This document shows positions 40,820-49,822 of a stretch of 64,000 bases of DNA, piece after piece (within the stretch, counting starts at the first letter, position 1; the number at the start of each line of letters is the position of its first letter). Both the position numbers and the translations under genes were made by a program. Location of the stretch: the NCBI RefSeq assembly GCF_007859275.1, contig NZ_VOHC01000002.1, positions 57,065-121,064 on the forward strand. Reading direction: 5' to 3'. This DNA is from Planomicrobium sp. CPCC 101079. GTDB lineage: Bacteria > Bacillota > Bacilli > Bacillales_A > Planococcaceae. Under the pieces are notes generated by a model. The model saw only the letters and a program-made list of their open reading frames with translations. It had not been told where the DNA came from and ran no database searches.

Positions 40820-41842
40820 CTAAACACTTGGTAATGTTTTAACGCTTTCCCGCGCCATCAATTGATGCTTGACCCAAATATGCTGGCGCTCAAGATTGTT
40901 TTCTTTAATGTCTTGAAGCAAACGCGCGGCTACTTTTCCGATTTCGACAAAATCCTGTTTGATTGTTGTAAGCGGCGGCTGAGTATAGCTGCTAAAGATT
41001 AAATCGTCAAATCCGGTCACTGAAATATCTTCGGGTATACGCAGCCCTGCTTCCTTTATAGCCTTTATAACGCCAAAGGCCATCAAATCGCTAAAGCAAA
41101 AAAAAGCTGTCGGCTGTGTTTTCTGCAAATACATTTTGCTTAGCTCATACGCTGCTTCCTCAGAAAAATCGGCATCCAAGAAATCCACATCGTCCAGTTT
41201 CATGCCATGAGCATGCAAAGCCTCTTCCAACCCTTTCATCCGTTCCTTATTCACATATGTTTCTTTTGTTCCGCTCACTACGGCCAGGTTTCGATGATTT
41301 CGCTCCAGTAAGTAAAGCGCCATTTCTTTGCTTGCTAAAGCGTTATCAATCGAAACACTGCCAATCAAGCCATTTTCAGTTTCGTTCATAATATCAAGCA
41401 CAACACAAGGAATGTTGGTATTAAGTAATTCTTTATAGTACTGGTCATCCGTCCGAATTCCTTGGAGAATCGCACCGCCGATATTTCGTTCCCGGCAATA
41501 TTGGACATAGCTTTGCTGTTTCTGTTTTTGAGAATCTATAAGATTGATGGACAACTCAAAGCGGGTCTCTGAAATTTCCCGGTATACCCCTTTGAATATG
41601 TCAAACGCATTATTGTCTTTTTCGTTATCATTCAAAACGCCAGATGAAATCAACCCAAGTGTCATCTGCTTTTTTGAAGACAGATTTTTTGCTACGATAT
41701 TCGGTGTATAGTCCAATTCTTTTGCAACCGCAAAAATGCGCTGGCGTGTTTCTTCGCTCACGTCCACATAATTGTTGTATGTCTTTGACACTACACTGAT
41801 TGATACACCGGCTTTTTTTGCAACATCTTTAATGGTGGCCAT
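40820..41842 (-). CDS. LacI-family transcriptional regulator of the GH65 operon
   Basis: The 340-residue repressor has the N-terminal DNA-binding domain ([23 protein letters not shown], about 3-25, with hinge helix near 50-58) and a periplasmic-binding-like sugar domain to the end ([21 protein letters not shown]). It is encoded within the operon it most likely controls, between the transport genes and pgmB, and a LacI-type palindrome lies in the operon leader at 48228-48251. The inducer is probably the transported disaccharide or a metabolite of it. Confidence 0.92.
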   Translation of the reverse strand: MATIKDVAKKAGVSISVVSKTYNNYVDVSEETRQRIFAVAKELDYTPNIVAKNLSSKKQMTLGLISSGVLNDNEKDNNAFDIFKGVYREISETRFELSINLIDSQKQKQQSYVQYCRERNIGGAILQGIRTDDQYYKELLNTNIPCVVLDIMNETENGLIGSVSIDNALASKEMALYLLERNHRNLAVVSGTKETYVNKERMKGLEEALHAHGMKLDDVDFLDADFSEEAAYELSKMYLQKTQPTAFFCFSDLMAFGVIKAIKEAGLRIPEDISVTGFDDLIFSSYTQPPLTTIKQDFVEIGKVAARLLQDIKENNLERQHIWVKHQLMARESVKTLPSV

Positions 41843-41922
41843 AGTCTACTTCACATCCTGAAAAATAATAAGTACTAAGAAAACATTCCCTGAAAAATAT
41901 TACTAGGCTCGTTGCAGGCAAA

Positions 41923-42627
41923 TCAAACTTCTTTGCTGCTCAATGCTTTTTTCTCCACTTTTAAAGTGAATCGATAGAAAGCCAAAAATGAAAGAAAGGC
42001 GCTGATCGTGCCTGCAAAAAGCGGCAATAAAAACAAAAGTTCTGTAGCACTTACATAAAAAATCGATAAGTTGCTGAACAGGATGAAGAGACTTAGCAAA
42101 GGATTTCCTACTGTGACGAAAAAAGCATTTTTCATTAACGCTTTAGCACTCATTTGATAATGGGCACTTAAAGAGAAAAAGTTTATGGTAAAAACGAATA
42201 GGATCAACCCTATGACCACAAACACTGTACGGAGCAAATCATTTTCGTTTTTGATAAAAGTAAAATCCACAATCCAGACTAACCAAATGGCCGTTAATGC
42301 CATACCTGAAACAAAGCTTTTCTTATAATTGTCTTTTACATGCGAAAAATACGTTTTCGTTAGAGAAGCTTGATCTTTTTTTAGGATCCATTCCCGCGCT
42401 GCAGCAAACATTGCAACTGTGCTTGGAAAGAACAAGGCTGGCAGCAAAAACACGAGCGGCAACAAATAAACCAATGTCCCGATTTCTGAATCCCCGAAGA
42501 AAGCACTGCTGATTGTAAAGAAAATTGGAATATTAAGGATAAACCAAAAAATATTGATGACAGAAAAACGCATGATCCATTCAGTGGCAATGTATAAGGT
42601 TTCTGTTAATCCTGAAAAGTCACGCAT
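41923..42627 (-). CDS. YesL-family (DUF624) membrane protein
   Basis: This 234-residue protein has about five hydrophobic helices and matches the DUF624/YesL family, which is encoded beside many sugar ABC importers in Firmicutes, with unknown function. GGAGGG before ATG 42625-42627 selects this start, not the in-frame ATG at 42708, which lies inside the permease gene. It overlaps nothing and sits between the second permease and lacI. Confidence 0.87.
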   Translation of the reverse strand: MRDFSGLTETLYIATEWIMRFSVINIFWFILNIPIFFTISSAFFGDSEIGTLVYLLPLVFLLPALFFPSTVAMFAAAREWILKKDQASLTKTYFSHVKDNYKKSFVSGMALTAIWLVWIVDFTFIKNENDLLRTVFVVIGLILFVFTINFFSLSAHYQMSAKALMKNAFFVTVGNPLLSLFILFSNLSIFYVSATELLFLLPLFAGTISAFLSFLAFYRFTLKVEKKALSSKEV

Positions 42628-42652
42628 ATTGTTCCCTCCTGCAAGAATGGCT

Positions 42653-43492
42653 TCACTTGACTGCTCCTTCACCAATTCCTTTAATAATGTGTTTTTGTGC
42701 AAGTGCATAGAAAATAATTACCGGAATAATCGTCAACGTCAAGCCGGCCATTGCAAGATTCCATTGAATCGAGAATTCGCCAAAGAAATAAAACGTTGAT
42801 AATGGAATTGTCCGTAAACCTACATCGATAAGGGTCAATGAAGGCAGCAGGAAGTCATTCCATATGCTGATAACATTTAAAATCATGACTGTCGCGGTTA
42901 TTGGTTTTAACATCGGGAAGATGATTCTCCAGAAAACACCGAACTTCGAAGCGCCATCAATTGTAGCAGCTTCCTCAAGCGTAATCGGAATTGATTTGAT
43001 GAATCCATGGTATAGAAAAACGGAAAGGCTGGCATGGAAACCGACATTCATGAAAATGAGCCCTTCGCGTGTGTTGTACATTGGAATGTTCAAATTGTTC
43101 GTAATAGAGCTCATAAACTGCATCAGCGGCATCATGAGCGTTTGGAAAGGAATTAACATGGTTGCGATAAACGTCATGAATATGATGGTGCTGAGTTTGC
43201 CGCCAGTCCGAACGAGCATCCAGGCAGTCATGGAAGATAAAACCACGATGATCACGACTGAAAGAATCGTGACATAAAGTGAATTGGCGATGGCACTAAG
43301 AAAATTCATTTTTTCCATGGCTTCTAAGTAATACTGCAGGCTAAACGTTGCCGGCAACGAAAGGGCATTGTCATAAAGTTCCTGGCGATCTTTGAAGGAG
43401 TTTACAAAGATGATGTAGATAGGAGACAAAAAGACAATGGCAAGCAGGACGAGCAAAATCTCTTTTGAGTATCCAAATAGTTTCCGCATCAC
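42653..43492 (-). CDS. Sugar ABC transporter permease (MalG/LacG type)
   Basis: A 279-residue inner-membrane permease with six predicted helices. The cytoplasmic EAA loop for ATPase contact reads EEAATIDGASKFGVFWRIIFPMLKP (about 187-210), the classic EAA---G motif. Together with the MalF-type permease it forms the membrane channel of a carbohydrate importer (CUT1 family). Its start overlaps the previous permease gene by four bases. No ATPase gene is in the operon; CUT1 systems in Bacillus usually share MsmX. Confidence 0.95.
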   Translation of the reverse strand: MMRKLFGYSKEILLVLLAIVFLSPIYIIFVNSFKDRQELYDNALSLPATFSLQYYLEAMEKMNFLSAIANSLYVTILSVVIIVVLSSMTAWMLVRTGGKLSTIIFMTFIATMLIPFQTLMMPLMQFMSSITNNLNIPMYNTREGLIFMNVGFHASLSVFLYHGFIKSIPITLEEAATIDGASKFGVFWRIIFPMLKPITATVMILNVISIWNDFLLPSLTLIDVGLRTIPLSTFYFFGEFSIQWNLAMAGLTLTIIPVIIFYALAQKHIIKGIGEGAVK

Positions 43493-44364
43493 ATTTCTAC
43501 CTCCCGTTTCTTTGTAATATAAACCTGTGTCAACGTAATAGCAGCTACAATCAAGAAAAAGACAATGGCTTTTGCTTGTCCGAGCCCATAATTTCCGCTT
43601 CCGAAAATTTCGTTGTAAATATTCATTGCAAACATTTCAGTAGAGTTGGCGGGACCTCCGCCTGTCAACGATAAGTTGACATCGTAAATTTTAAACGCAG
43701 AGGAAAGCGTCAAAAACAGAGAAATTGTAAGGGCCGGCATCAAAAGCGGCAAAGTGACCCTGCTGAAACGCTGCCAAGGAGAAGCACCGTCTATTTTTGA
43801 AGCTTCGACAACTTCGTTCGGAATTCCTTGAAGCCCTGCGATGTAAATAATCATAACGTATCCTGCCATCTGCCAAGTGAACACGAACACCAAGCCGTAC
43901 ATAGCAAATTGAGGATCAATCAGCCAGTTGAAGAACACTTTGTCCAATCCGGTCACCTCACCGAACAAGGCGAAAACATCCAAAAAGACGAACTGCCAAA
44001 TATACCCCAAAATTAAGCCGCCGATCAAGTAAGGCATAAATAACATCGTACGTGCGACATTTGACGTCCGCAGTTTAGAAGTCACCAACAGTGCAAATGC
44101 AAGCCCTACGACATTGATTGCAATGACTGATAGCACGGTAAATAAAGTTGTGATCCAAGCGGATTCCAGAAACCGTTCATCTTGCAAAAGACTCGTAAAA
44201 TTTTCCATTCCAACAAATACTTTAGGATTCGCTGCTATGCCATCCCATTCAAAAAATGCATAATAAATTCCGATTAAAAACGGGATAAGTACTACAGTCG
44301 TGAAAATAAGCAATAAAGGTGCAGTAAATAACACGTACCATCTTCTTTTATTCTTACTTGCCAT
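43489..44364 (-). CDS. Sugar ABC transporter permease (MalF/LacF type)
   Basis: This 291-residue permease has six helices and an EAA-type loop, EVVEASKIDGASPWQRFSRVTLPLLMP. It is the partner of the MalG-type permease, whose gene overlaps its end by four bases. The binding-protein gene lies 115 bases upstream, separated by a hairpin at 44420-44443. Confidence 0.95.
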   Translation of the reverse strand: MASKNKRRWYVLFTAPLLLIFTTVVLIPFLIGIYYAFFEWDGIAANPKVFVGMENFTSLLQDERFLESAWITTLFTVLSVIAINVVGLAFALLVTSKLRTSNVARTMLFMPYLIGGLILGYIWQFVFLDVFALFGEVTGLDKVFFNWLIDPQFAMYGLVFVFTWQMAGYVMIIYIAGLQGIPNEVVEASKIDGASPWQRFSRVTLPLLMPALTISLFLTLSSAFKIYDVNLSLTGGGPANSTEMFAMNIYNEIFGSGNYGLGQAKAIVFFLIVAAITLTQVYITKKREVEM

Positions 44365-44419
44365 GTCCTCCGCCCCTTCTTTCCAATGATTTCTTTATTA
44401 GATCTTTAAATTAAGGATT

Positions 44420-44443
44420 GGACACGCCAACAATGGCGTGTCC
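44420..44443 (-). repeat. Perfect hairpin between binding-protein and permease genes
   Basis: GGACACGCCA pairs with TGGCGTGTCC around a 4-base loop. No T-run follows on the minus strand, so it looks more like a 3' mRNA-stabilising or partial stop structure for the binding-protein message than a full terminator. Confidence 0.65.
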
Positions 44444-44479
44444 ATAGTCCCTCGCCTTATTCTTCTATTACAGAATTCA

Positions 44480-45724
44480 TTACTGGGCGCTTTGCCAAGC
44501 ATTATCAAATTCCTCAACAAATTGTTCCCCTGTCATATCCTCAGAGAAGAACTGCTGCGCGAACGGTGTCAAGTCGTTTGGTACGATATTTGCGGGATAA
44601 GCGTTTTGTGCCCATGGAATTGTGTCTCCGCTGTTTGAAGCTTCAGAAACCGCTTGTGACAGTGGATCCAATTCACCTGGCTCGATGGTCGTGAGAGCCG
44701 GGACAAAGCCGAATTCTTCTACAATGTATTTCTTGCCGACTTCGCTTGTGTGCATCCAGTTCAAGAAATCTTTAGCAGCTTGAATCTCGCCTTCTTCTTT
44801 TTGGCTGTTGATAGCCCAGTTGTTTCCTGTTCCTACTGCCAATTTGTCGTTGCCCATTAACGGAAATGGCAACATGCCGTATTCAAAGTCCATTTCAAAT
44901 TCTTGGAGCATCCCCGCAGCCCAGTTTCCTTGGTGAATCATAGCAGTTTTGCCGGATGCAAAGTCACCGATTTGCTGATCATAAGTAACGCTCAAAGGAG
45001 TTGGTGTGTTCACTTTAATCGCTTCCATGAATTGGCCGAATTCCTGGAACTCCGGAGTTTGTGCCATTGTCACTTCGCCAGCATTCAATTTGCTGATGAA
45101 ATCAGTTGGGTCCGGCTGCAATGAGAACGGATAGTTGCTGATGTGGCCAATCAAGAAATAAGCATCTTGAGCAAGGCCAAATCCATTAATGTCTTGGGCT
45201 TTAAAATTTTCAAGTGTGCTTCTGAACGAAGCCAAATCTTGCACATCTTCGGGTTTAACAAGGTCTTTATTGTAAATGATTCCGAATCCTTCAACACCGT
45301 ACGGAATGCCGACAACTTTGTCTTCAAGCTTCAGCTCCATATTTGGCGCAATATCTTTGACGTATTCTTCAGCACTTAAATCTGCCACATACGATTTTAA
45401 TTTTTCAGCTTCCATTGCATGCTGCAAGCTGAAAATAGAAGGTCCTTGATTGCTGTTCAAACGGATTTGCAACTGCTGGAAATAATCGTCCCCAGTTGTC
45501 CCCAGCACTTCAACTTCCACGCCAGTTTCTTCCGTGTACTCTTTAGCCAATGCCTCCAGCTGATCAGAAATTTCGACTTTGCTTTGGAAAATCGTGATTT
45601 TGTTCGCCGAGCCCTCTTCTCCGCTGCTGGTCGAGCCCTCTTCCTGTCCCCCGCCGCATGCTGCCAGCAAAAGCAACACTAATACCAATACCAGACTGCC
45701 TAATGACTTCTTTTGAAACTTCAT
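44480..45724 (-). CDS. Sugar ABC transporter substrate-binding lipoprotein
   Basis: A 414-residue extracellular solute-binding protein (family 1). The signal peptide ends in the lipobox LLAAC at about residues 19-23, then a Gly/Ser/Glu-rich linker leads to the two-lobed binding fold (ITIFQSKVEISDQLEALAKEY onward). Aromatic residues in EVGKKYIVEEFGF and WAINS regions resemble those of maltose/oligosaccharide binders. It delivers the substrate for the GH65 enzymes to the two permeases. GGGGGC-type ribosome site precedes ATG 45722-45724. Confidence 0.93.
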   Translation of the reverse strand: MKFQKKSLGSLVLVLVLLLLAACGGGQEEGSTSSGEEGSANKITIFQSKVEISDQLEALAKEYTEETGVEVEVLGTTGDDYFQQLQIRLNSNQGPSIFSLQHAMEAEKLKSYVADLSAEEYVKDIAPNMELKLEDKVVGIPYGVEGFGIIYNKDLVKPEDVQDLASFRSTLENFKAQDINGFGLAQDAYFLIGHISNYPFSLQPDPTDFISKLNAGEVTMAQTPEFQEFGQFMEAIKVNTPTPLSVTYDQQIGDFASGKTAMIHQGNWAAGMLQEFEMDFEYGMLPFPLMGNDKLAVGTGNNWAINSQKEEGEIQAAKDFLNWMHTSEVGKKYIVEEFGFVPALTTIEPGELDPLSQAVSEASNSGDTIPWAQNAYPANIVPNDLTPFAQQFFSEDMTGEQFVEEFDNAWQSAQ

Positions 45725-45828
45725 GTAAATGCCCCCTTTGTTCGATTTGGAATACTATAGTAAATAAAATGAAAAATTCATTTTATAACTACTAACTTTA
45801 AATTTCCGTACTAGATCGATTCCGCTTT

Positions 45829-48192
45829 TTATGCAAGAGGAACTTCGACAAAACCGGTGCATTCATAGACTGCGTTATTCGATACAAATTCAATTGCTCC
45901 TTCACTTTCCAGTTGGACTGACAACAAAGTAGGTGTGATTGTGATTCCCACGGCCAGCCCTTGCCACTGGATGTTGAATTTCATAATGCGCCAAGGTTTT
46001 GGCAATTTTGGGTCGATCCGGAGCCGCCCATCAATCAGCCGGATGCCAGCGAATCCGAAAACCGCGGCTTTCCAAATCCCCCCGATTGATGCAGCATGGA
46101 TTCCTTCGTCCGAAGTATTCATCAGCGGACCCAAGTCAATCTCAGCCGACTTCTGGAAAAGCGAGTAAGCCAAGCCAGGTTCTCCGATATCGCTTGCCAG
46201 AATGGCATGTGTGACTAAGCTGAGCGATGAATCGTGCAATGTTTTCGGTTCATAGTAGCGGAAACTGGCTTTTTTAACGTCCGCTGAAATGCGCGGATCC
46301 TCACGCAAAAATGTTTGCTCCAGCAAGTACAGCAAAATCAGTGCATCCGCTTGTTTGGTCACTTGGAAAAGGTTGATTTGTTCGGAATTGTAATCCCGGT
46401 AAATGGTCCGCACTTTTTCCTGGTTTTTGTATTTTGTGAGATCAATTTCTTCCAGCTGCAAATACGTATCATCCTGCGGAATCACGCTGTCTGTTTTCCG
46501 CGGCTCCGGCAAAAACAGTTTTTCTGCTTTCTCCTGCCAATCCGGATATGCGGCAGCCAGTTTCAATGGACCTGCAATTTTTCCAAGCAGCTCCGGATTT
46601 TCCTTAGCCAGCCTCTCATAGTAGTGTATGGCAAGTTTTAAGTTGAAGTAGGCCATGTAATTCGTGAACGCATTGTTGTTGACGTGTTCTTTGTATTCGT
46701 CGGGCCCAATAACGTTATTGATTTCATAGCGCCTTTTTTCCTCATTCCACTCCAAGCGGCTCGCCCAGAACGTCGCCGTTTCGAAAACGATTTCGTAACC
46801 ATACTGATTCAAGAATTCATGGTCATTGGTAACTTCGTTATACTGATAAACTGCAAAAGCAATGTCAGCAGAAATGTGCTGCTCGATTGCACCAGACCAG
46901 ATTCGGGACTGTTCACCGGTAACGATATCGATATCTCCCCAAACAGGCGTTACTTCCCCATCAGTCGGCCATGCCATTTCCCACGGATACATTGCGCCTT
47001 TGTAGCCATTGCCGCTGGCTTTTGCCCTTGCACCAGCCAACCCAAGATAGCGATATGTCAAAAGCGATTTCGCCACCGTCGGGTTGGAATAAATGAAAAA
47101 CGGCAAGATGAACACTTCCGTATCCCAGAACGAATGGCCTTTGTAACCTTCGCCGCTCAAGCCTTTGGCACCGATTCCCATACGGGCATCATGCGCTGGT
47201 GCAATAATCGACAAGTGGTAAAGTGCAAAACGCAAAGCAAGCTGGTCAAAAGGATCCTCGCTGTCAATTTCAAGCTTGTAGACCCCCCACACTTTTTGCT
47301 TCCAAACTTGCCGGTGCGCTTCAAAAAGTTCATTGTATCCTTGAAGTGCATGCAATTTTAAATCACCTAAAGAAGACTCGCGCAATTGCTGCAAATCATA
47401 TTCTGCTTCCACTGCACCCAAATCACGGCTCGTATGAACCGTTGTTACTTTTTCCATTTCCAACCGGTCATTTGGCTGAAGGGTGAACTTGTAACTTAGC
47501 CATACTTTTCGGCGGGCCATGTCCATTTCTGGGTCAAGCCTTGTTTCTTCTCCATTCAATTTAATGTTGTGGGTGGTGTTAATGACCACATCTACATTCG
47601 ATTCACTTGTCGTTTGGACGAGCTGGATCAATTGTTTATCAAATACTCTTCTTTCGCCTTCCAAAAAATGCTGCGTCCCTGAGTTAGTCATTTGTGCGTT
47701 GATGCCGGAACTTAAAGAAATTTCAATCGGATGGGATAAACTTTCAATTTCTATTTTTGTGGCCGTCAAATGCAAATTGGCTAAAGATACAAAGCGTTTA
47801 AAATGAAACCGAAGTTTTTTCCCCTGAGGTGAAATCCAGTCAAACCTTCTAGACAATTCGGCTGTTTTTAAATTTAACTGGCGTACATAATTCTCGGTTT
47901 CACCATACTCTAAGCTGAAGCGTTCACCATCTAAATGGATATCGATATGAGTAACGTCCGCCAAATTCGGCAATTCTGTCACTTCGTTCAATTGGGCTTT
48001 GTTGAACGTACCATTTACAAACCAATTTCTTTGTTCTTTTATGTAAGGTTCTTCAGTTGCAGACCGCATCCCCATATAACCATTTCCTAGCGACATAATG
48101 GCTTCGCATTTCCCAAGATGCTTGGATGAAAATGCTGTTTCTGAAACAATCCAATTTTCGAACTCTCCAGTGCCAAGTTTATACTCCATCAT
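45829..48192 (-). CDS. GH65 disaccharide phosphorylase (copy 2)
   Basis: The 787-residue first gene of the operon encodes a second GH65 phosphorylase. WDTE is at 356-359 and the general acid is Glu499 in GPDEY. It differs from copy 1 by a longer insertion after PWE (403-432: MAWPTDGEVTPVW and a VTGEQSRIW segment) in the loop that shapes the acceptor site, so the two enzymes probably accept different sugars or linkages. Function: phosphorolysis of an imported alpha-glucoside to beta-glucose 1-phosphate and a sugar. AAAGGGG lies before ATG 48190-48192. Confidence 0.92.
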   Translation of the reverse strand: MMEYKLGTGEFENWIVSETAFSSKHLGKCEAIMSLGNGYMGMRSATEEPYIKEQRNWFVNGTFNKAQLNEVTELPNLADVTHIDIHLDGERFSLEYGETENYVRQLNLKTAELSRRFDWISPQGKKLRFHFKRFVSLANLHLTATKIEIESLSHPIEISLSSGINAQMTNSGTQHFLEGERRVFDKQLIQLVQTTSESNVDVVINTTHNIKLNGEETRLDPEMDMARRKVWLSYKFTLQPNDRLEMEKVTTVHTSRDLGAVEAEYDLQQLRESSLGDLKLHALQGYNELFEAHRQVWKQKVWGVYKLEIDSEDPFDQLALRFALYHLSIIAPAHDARMGIGAKGLSGEGYKGHSFWDTEVFILPFFIYSNPTVAKSLLTYRYLGLAGARAKASGNGYKGAMYPWEMAWPTDGEVTPVWGDIDIVTGEQSRIWSGAIEQHISADIAFAVYQYNEVTNDHEFLNQYGYEIVFETATFWASRLEWNEEKRRYEINNVIGPDEYKEHVNNNAFTNYMAYFNLKLAIHYYERLAKENPELLGKIAGPLKLAAAYPDWQEKAEKLFLPEPRKTDSVIPQDDTYLQLEEIDLTKYKNQEKVRTIYRDYNSEQINLFQVTKQADALILLYLLEQTFLREDPRISADVKKASFRYYEPKTLHDSSLSLVTHAILASDIGEPGLAYSLFQKSAEIDLGPLMNTSDEGIHAASIGGIWKAAVFGFAGIRLIDGRLRIDPKLPKPWRIMKFNIQWQGLAVGITITPTLLSVQLESEGAIEFVSNNAVYECTGFVEVPLA

Positions 48193-48227
48193 TTTGAGAG
48201 TCCCCTTTCTGGCATTAGCATCAAAAC

Positions 48228-48251
48228 TTTTACGAAAACGTTTTTGTAAAA
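48228..48251 (-). promoter_or_regulatory. LacI-type operator
   Basis: A 24-bp palindrome with one mismatched pair, centred on ACG/CGT in AAAACGTTTT. It lies in the leader of the GH65 operon about 36 bases before the start codon. The operon's LacI protein is the expected ligand. Confidence 0.75.
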
Positions 48252-48322
48252 TATAAAAATATATATGCTTTGTTTAAAACGTCTTTAAGAAGCGTCCAAC
48301 AAAACAAAAGGTGTGCCAAAAA

Positions 48323-48336
48323 GGAAAGCGCTTTCA
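48323..48336 (-). promoter_or_regulatory. cre site (CcpA binding)
   Basis: TGAAAGCGCTTTCC on the minus strand matches the cre consensus TGWNANCGNTNWCA at all but the last base. It covers about +5 to +18 relative to the predicted start point, a position for strong glucose repression. Confidence 0.75.
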
Positions 48337-48341
48337 TGGGA

Positions 48342-48370
48342 AGTATACGACTATTTTATCAAATAGTCAA
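48342..48370 (-). promoter_or_regulatory. Sigma-A promoter of the GH65 operon with an internal palindrome
   Basis: TTGACT (48370-48365), a 17-base spacer and TATACT (48347-48342). A perfect inverted repeat, GACTATTT/AAATAGTC (48349-48356 and 48361-48368), fills the spacer and part of the -35. Confidence 0.78.
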
Positions 48371-48487
48371 TATATTCCCAAAAATCAAGAAGGAATCACC
48401 GAATTTGTTTCGTTGGATTCCCGCTGCATAGGCATCTTTCTATTGAAATTGAGAGATTCATGTTAAGACGTCGATTTAAAAACAAAA

Positions 48488-48522
48488 ATAGGCTATGGAG
48501 GTCATTGCCCCCATAGCCTTTC
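48488..48522 (-). terminator. Intrinsic terminator of the OYE gene
   Basis: AAGGCTATGG and CCATAGCCT form the stem on the minus strand, followed by ATTTTTG. Confidence 0.75.
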
Positions 48523-48531
48523 CGCCTTCTT

Positions 48532-49656
48532 CTATTCTTCCGCCACTTGTACCATTCCATACGAAGTGATCATTTTCCACATCGATTCCGGAATATCCAG
48601 TTTGCCGACTCTTTTCTTCGGAATGGTTGTGTAAATTTCCTCTTCGTTTCCTGCTTTCACTTTCTCTGTCCATTCTGGATCGATGAGCACTTGGCGCGCC
48701 ATCGCCACAATGTCTGCGCCTTCTTGCAAAGCTTCTAAAGCATCTTGCGGCGTTTTCACACTGCCCACTACAACAAGCGGCACACGGCCATTGATATAGC
48801 CAGACAAGATGCTGACGATGCTGCCTTCTTGAACACTGCCAGCTGGCAGTGTTTTAAAATCAAACAGGGATGTATGGATATAATGGACGCCGTTTTCAAC
48901 CAATAAATCGATCAGCACTTTTGTTTCCGCCAACGTATAACCCACCGTTTCCCCGTGAATTTCTTCCGGAGACACCCGATAACCGATAATGAAGCTGTCG
49001 TCAGCGTATTTCGCGGCCACCTCTTGAACTTCTTTTAAAACAGCAAGTGAAAACTTCAACCGGTTTTCCAGTGTACCGCCCCATTCATCTTGGCGCTGGT
49101 TAAAATACGATGAAACAAACTGCTGCAGCAAATAATGGTTGGCCCCATGGATTTCTACGCCATCAAATCCGGCTTCGATAACTCTTCTTGTCGTTTCGCC
49201 GAAATCACGGATAATTGCCTGGATTTCTTCATTTGTTAACTCACGCGGTGCTACGGGGCTGTTTGGCGTTGTGACAGCACTTGGCGCAACAGTTTCATTT
49301 GCCGGAATCAATTCCGGCTGGCCATGCCGGCCCCCGTGCTGCATTTGGACGATGGCTTTGCTGCCATTTGATTTCATTTGAGAAGCAAGCTGCTTTAAGC
49401 TTGGCATGACACGGTCATCAAATCCGATGAACTGGTTCGGGAAGGCAATGCCGTTTTCCGAGATGGCGATGCATGCGGAAATATATAAGTCGCCAATAGT
49501 CGAGCGGCGCTTGTAATAAGTAAGTTCCGCATCTGAGACTGTACCATCCGGATTTCCAGAATATGTAGTCATAGGTGCAACGCCTAAGCGATCTCTTAAG
49601 ACAACGCCATTAGGCAAAGCAAGTGGTTGGAATAAAGGATTGTATAGAGAGTTAAT
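48532..49656 (-). CDS. Old Yellow Enzyme-family NADH:flavin oxidoreductase, probable ATT start
   Basis: A FMN-dependent ene-reductase-like enzyme of about 374 residues. Visible motifs: RDRLGVAPMTTYSG (FMN binding), QMQHGGRHGQ, the substrate-binding pair in GANHYLLQQF, and SSYFNQRQDEWGG, plus C-terminal VGSVKTPQDA and DIVAMARQ for phosphate binding. Homologues begin Met-Asn...PLF; here the aligned codon is ATT (49654-49656), correctly spaced behind GAGGAA, and there is no ATG, GTG or TTG nearby with a ribosome site. The longer frame to 49764 adds an unrelated hydrophobic stretch. Confidence 0.85.
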   Translation of the reverse strand: MNSLYNPLFQPLALPNGVVLRDRLGVAPMTTYSGNPDGTVSDAELTYYKRRSTIGDLYISACIAISENGIAFPNQFIGFDDRVMPSLKQLASQMKSNGSKAIVQMQHGGRHGQPELIPANETVAPSAVTTPNSPVAPRELTNEEIQAIIRDFGETTRRVIEAGFDGVEIHGANHYLLQQFVSSYFNQRQDEWGGTLENRLKFSLAVLKEVQEVAAKYADDSFIIGYRVSPEEIHGETVGYTLAETKVLIDLLVENGVHYIHTSLFDFKTLPAGSVQEGSIVSILSGYINGRVPLVVVGSVKTPQDALEALQEGADIVAMARQVLIDPEWTEKVKAGNEEEIYTTIPKKRVGKLDIPESMWKMITSYGMVQVAEE

Positions 49657-49764
49657 AGTAGTTCCTCTTTTCTTTATGCAAATTTCAATACATTTCACAA
49701 ATTCATATATCAAAATAACATATAAAAATCTCGAATCCAAGGAATTGATCTTGGTTCCAAGCAT

Positions 49765-49810
49765 GAAGAAAGGCCGCCAGTGAAAAAATCTTCACTGGCG
49801 GCCTTTCTTC
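49765..49810. terminator. Bidirectional terminator
   Basis: A perfect 20-bp stem (49765-49784 with 49791-49810) with a 6-base loop and T-rich flanks, between the DUF5996 gene and the OYE gene upstream region. Confidence 0.88.
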
Positions 49811-49822
49811 ATTTTTTATTCT

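Noticed and set aside
46684..47361. Long plus-strand frame of 225 codons inside the second GH65 gene
   Set aside because: It runs antisense to a fully conserved GH65 coding sequence, has no ribosome site and gives a Cys/Phe/Arg-rich product unlike any family.
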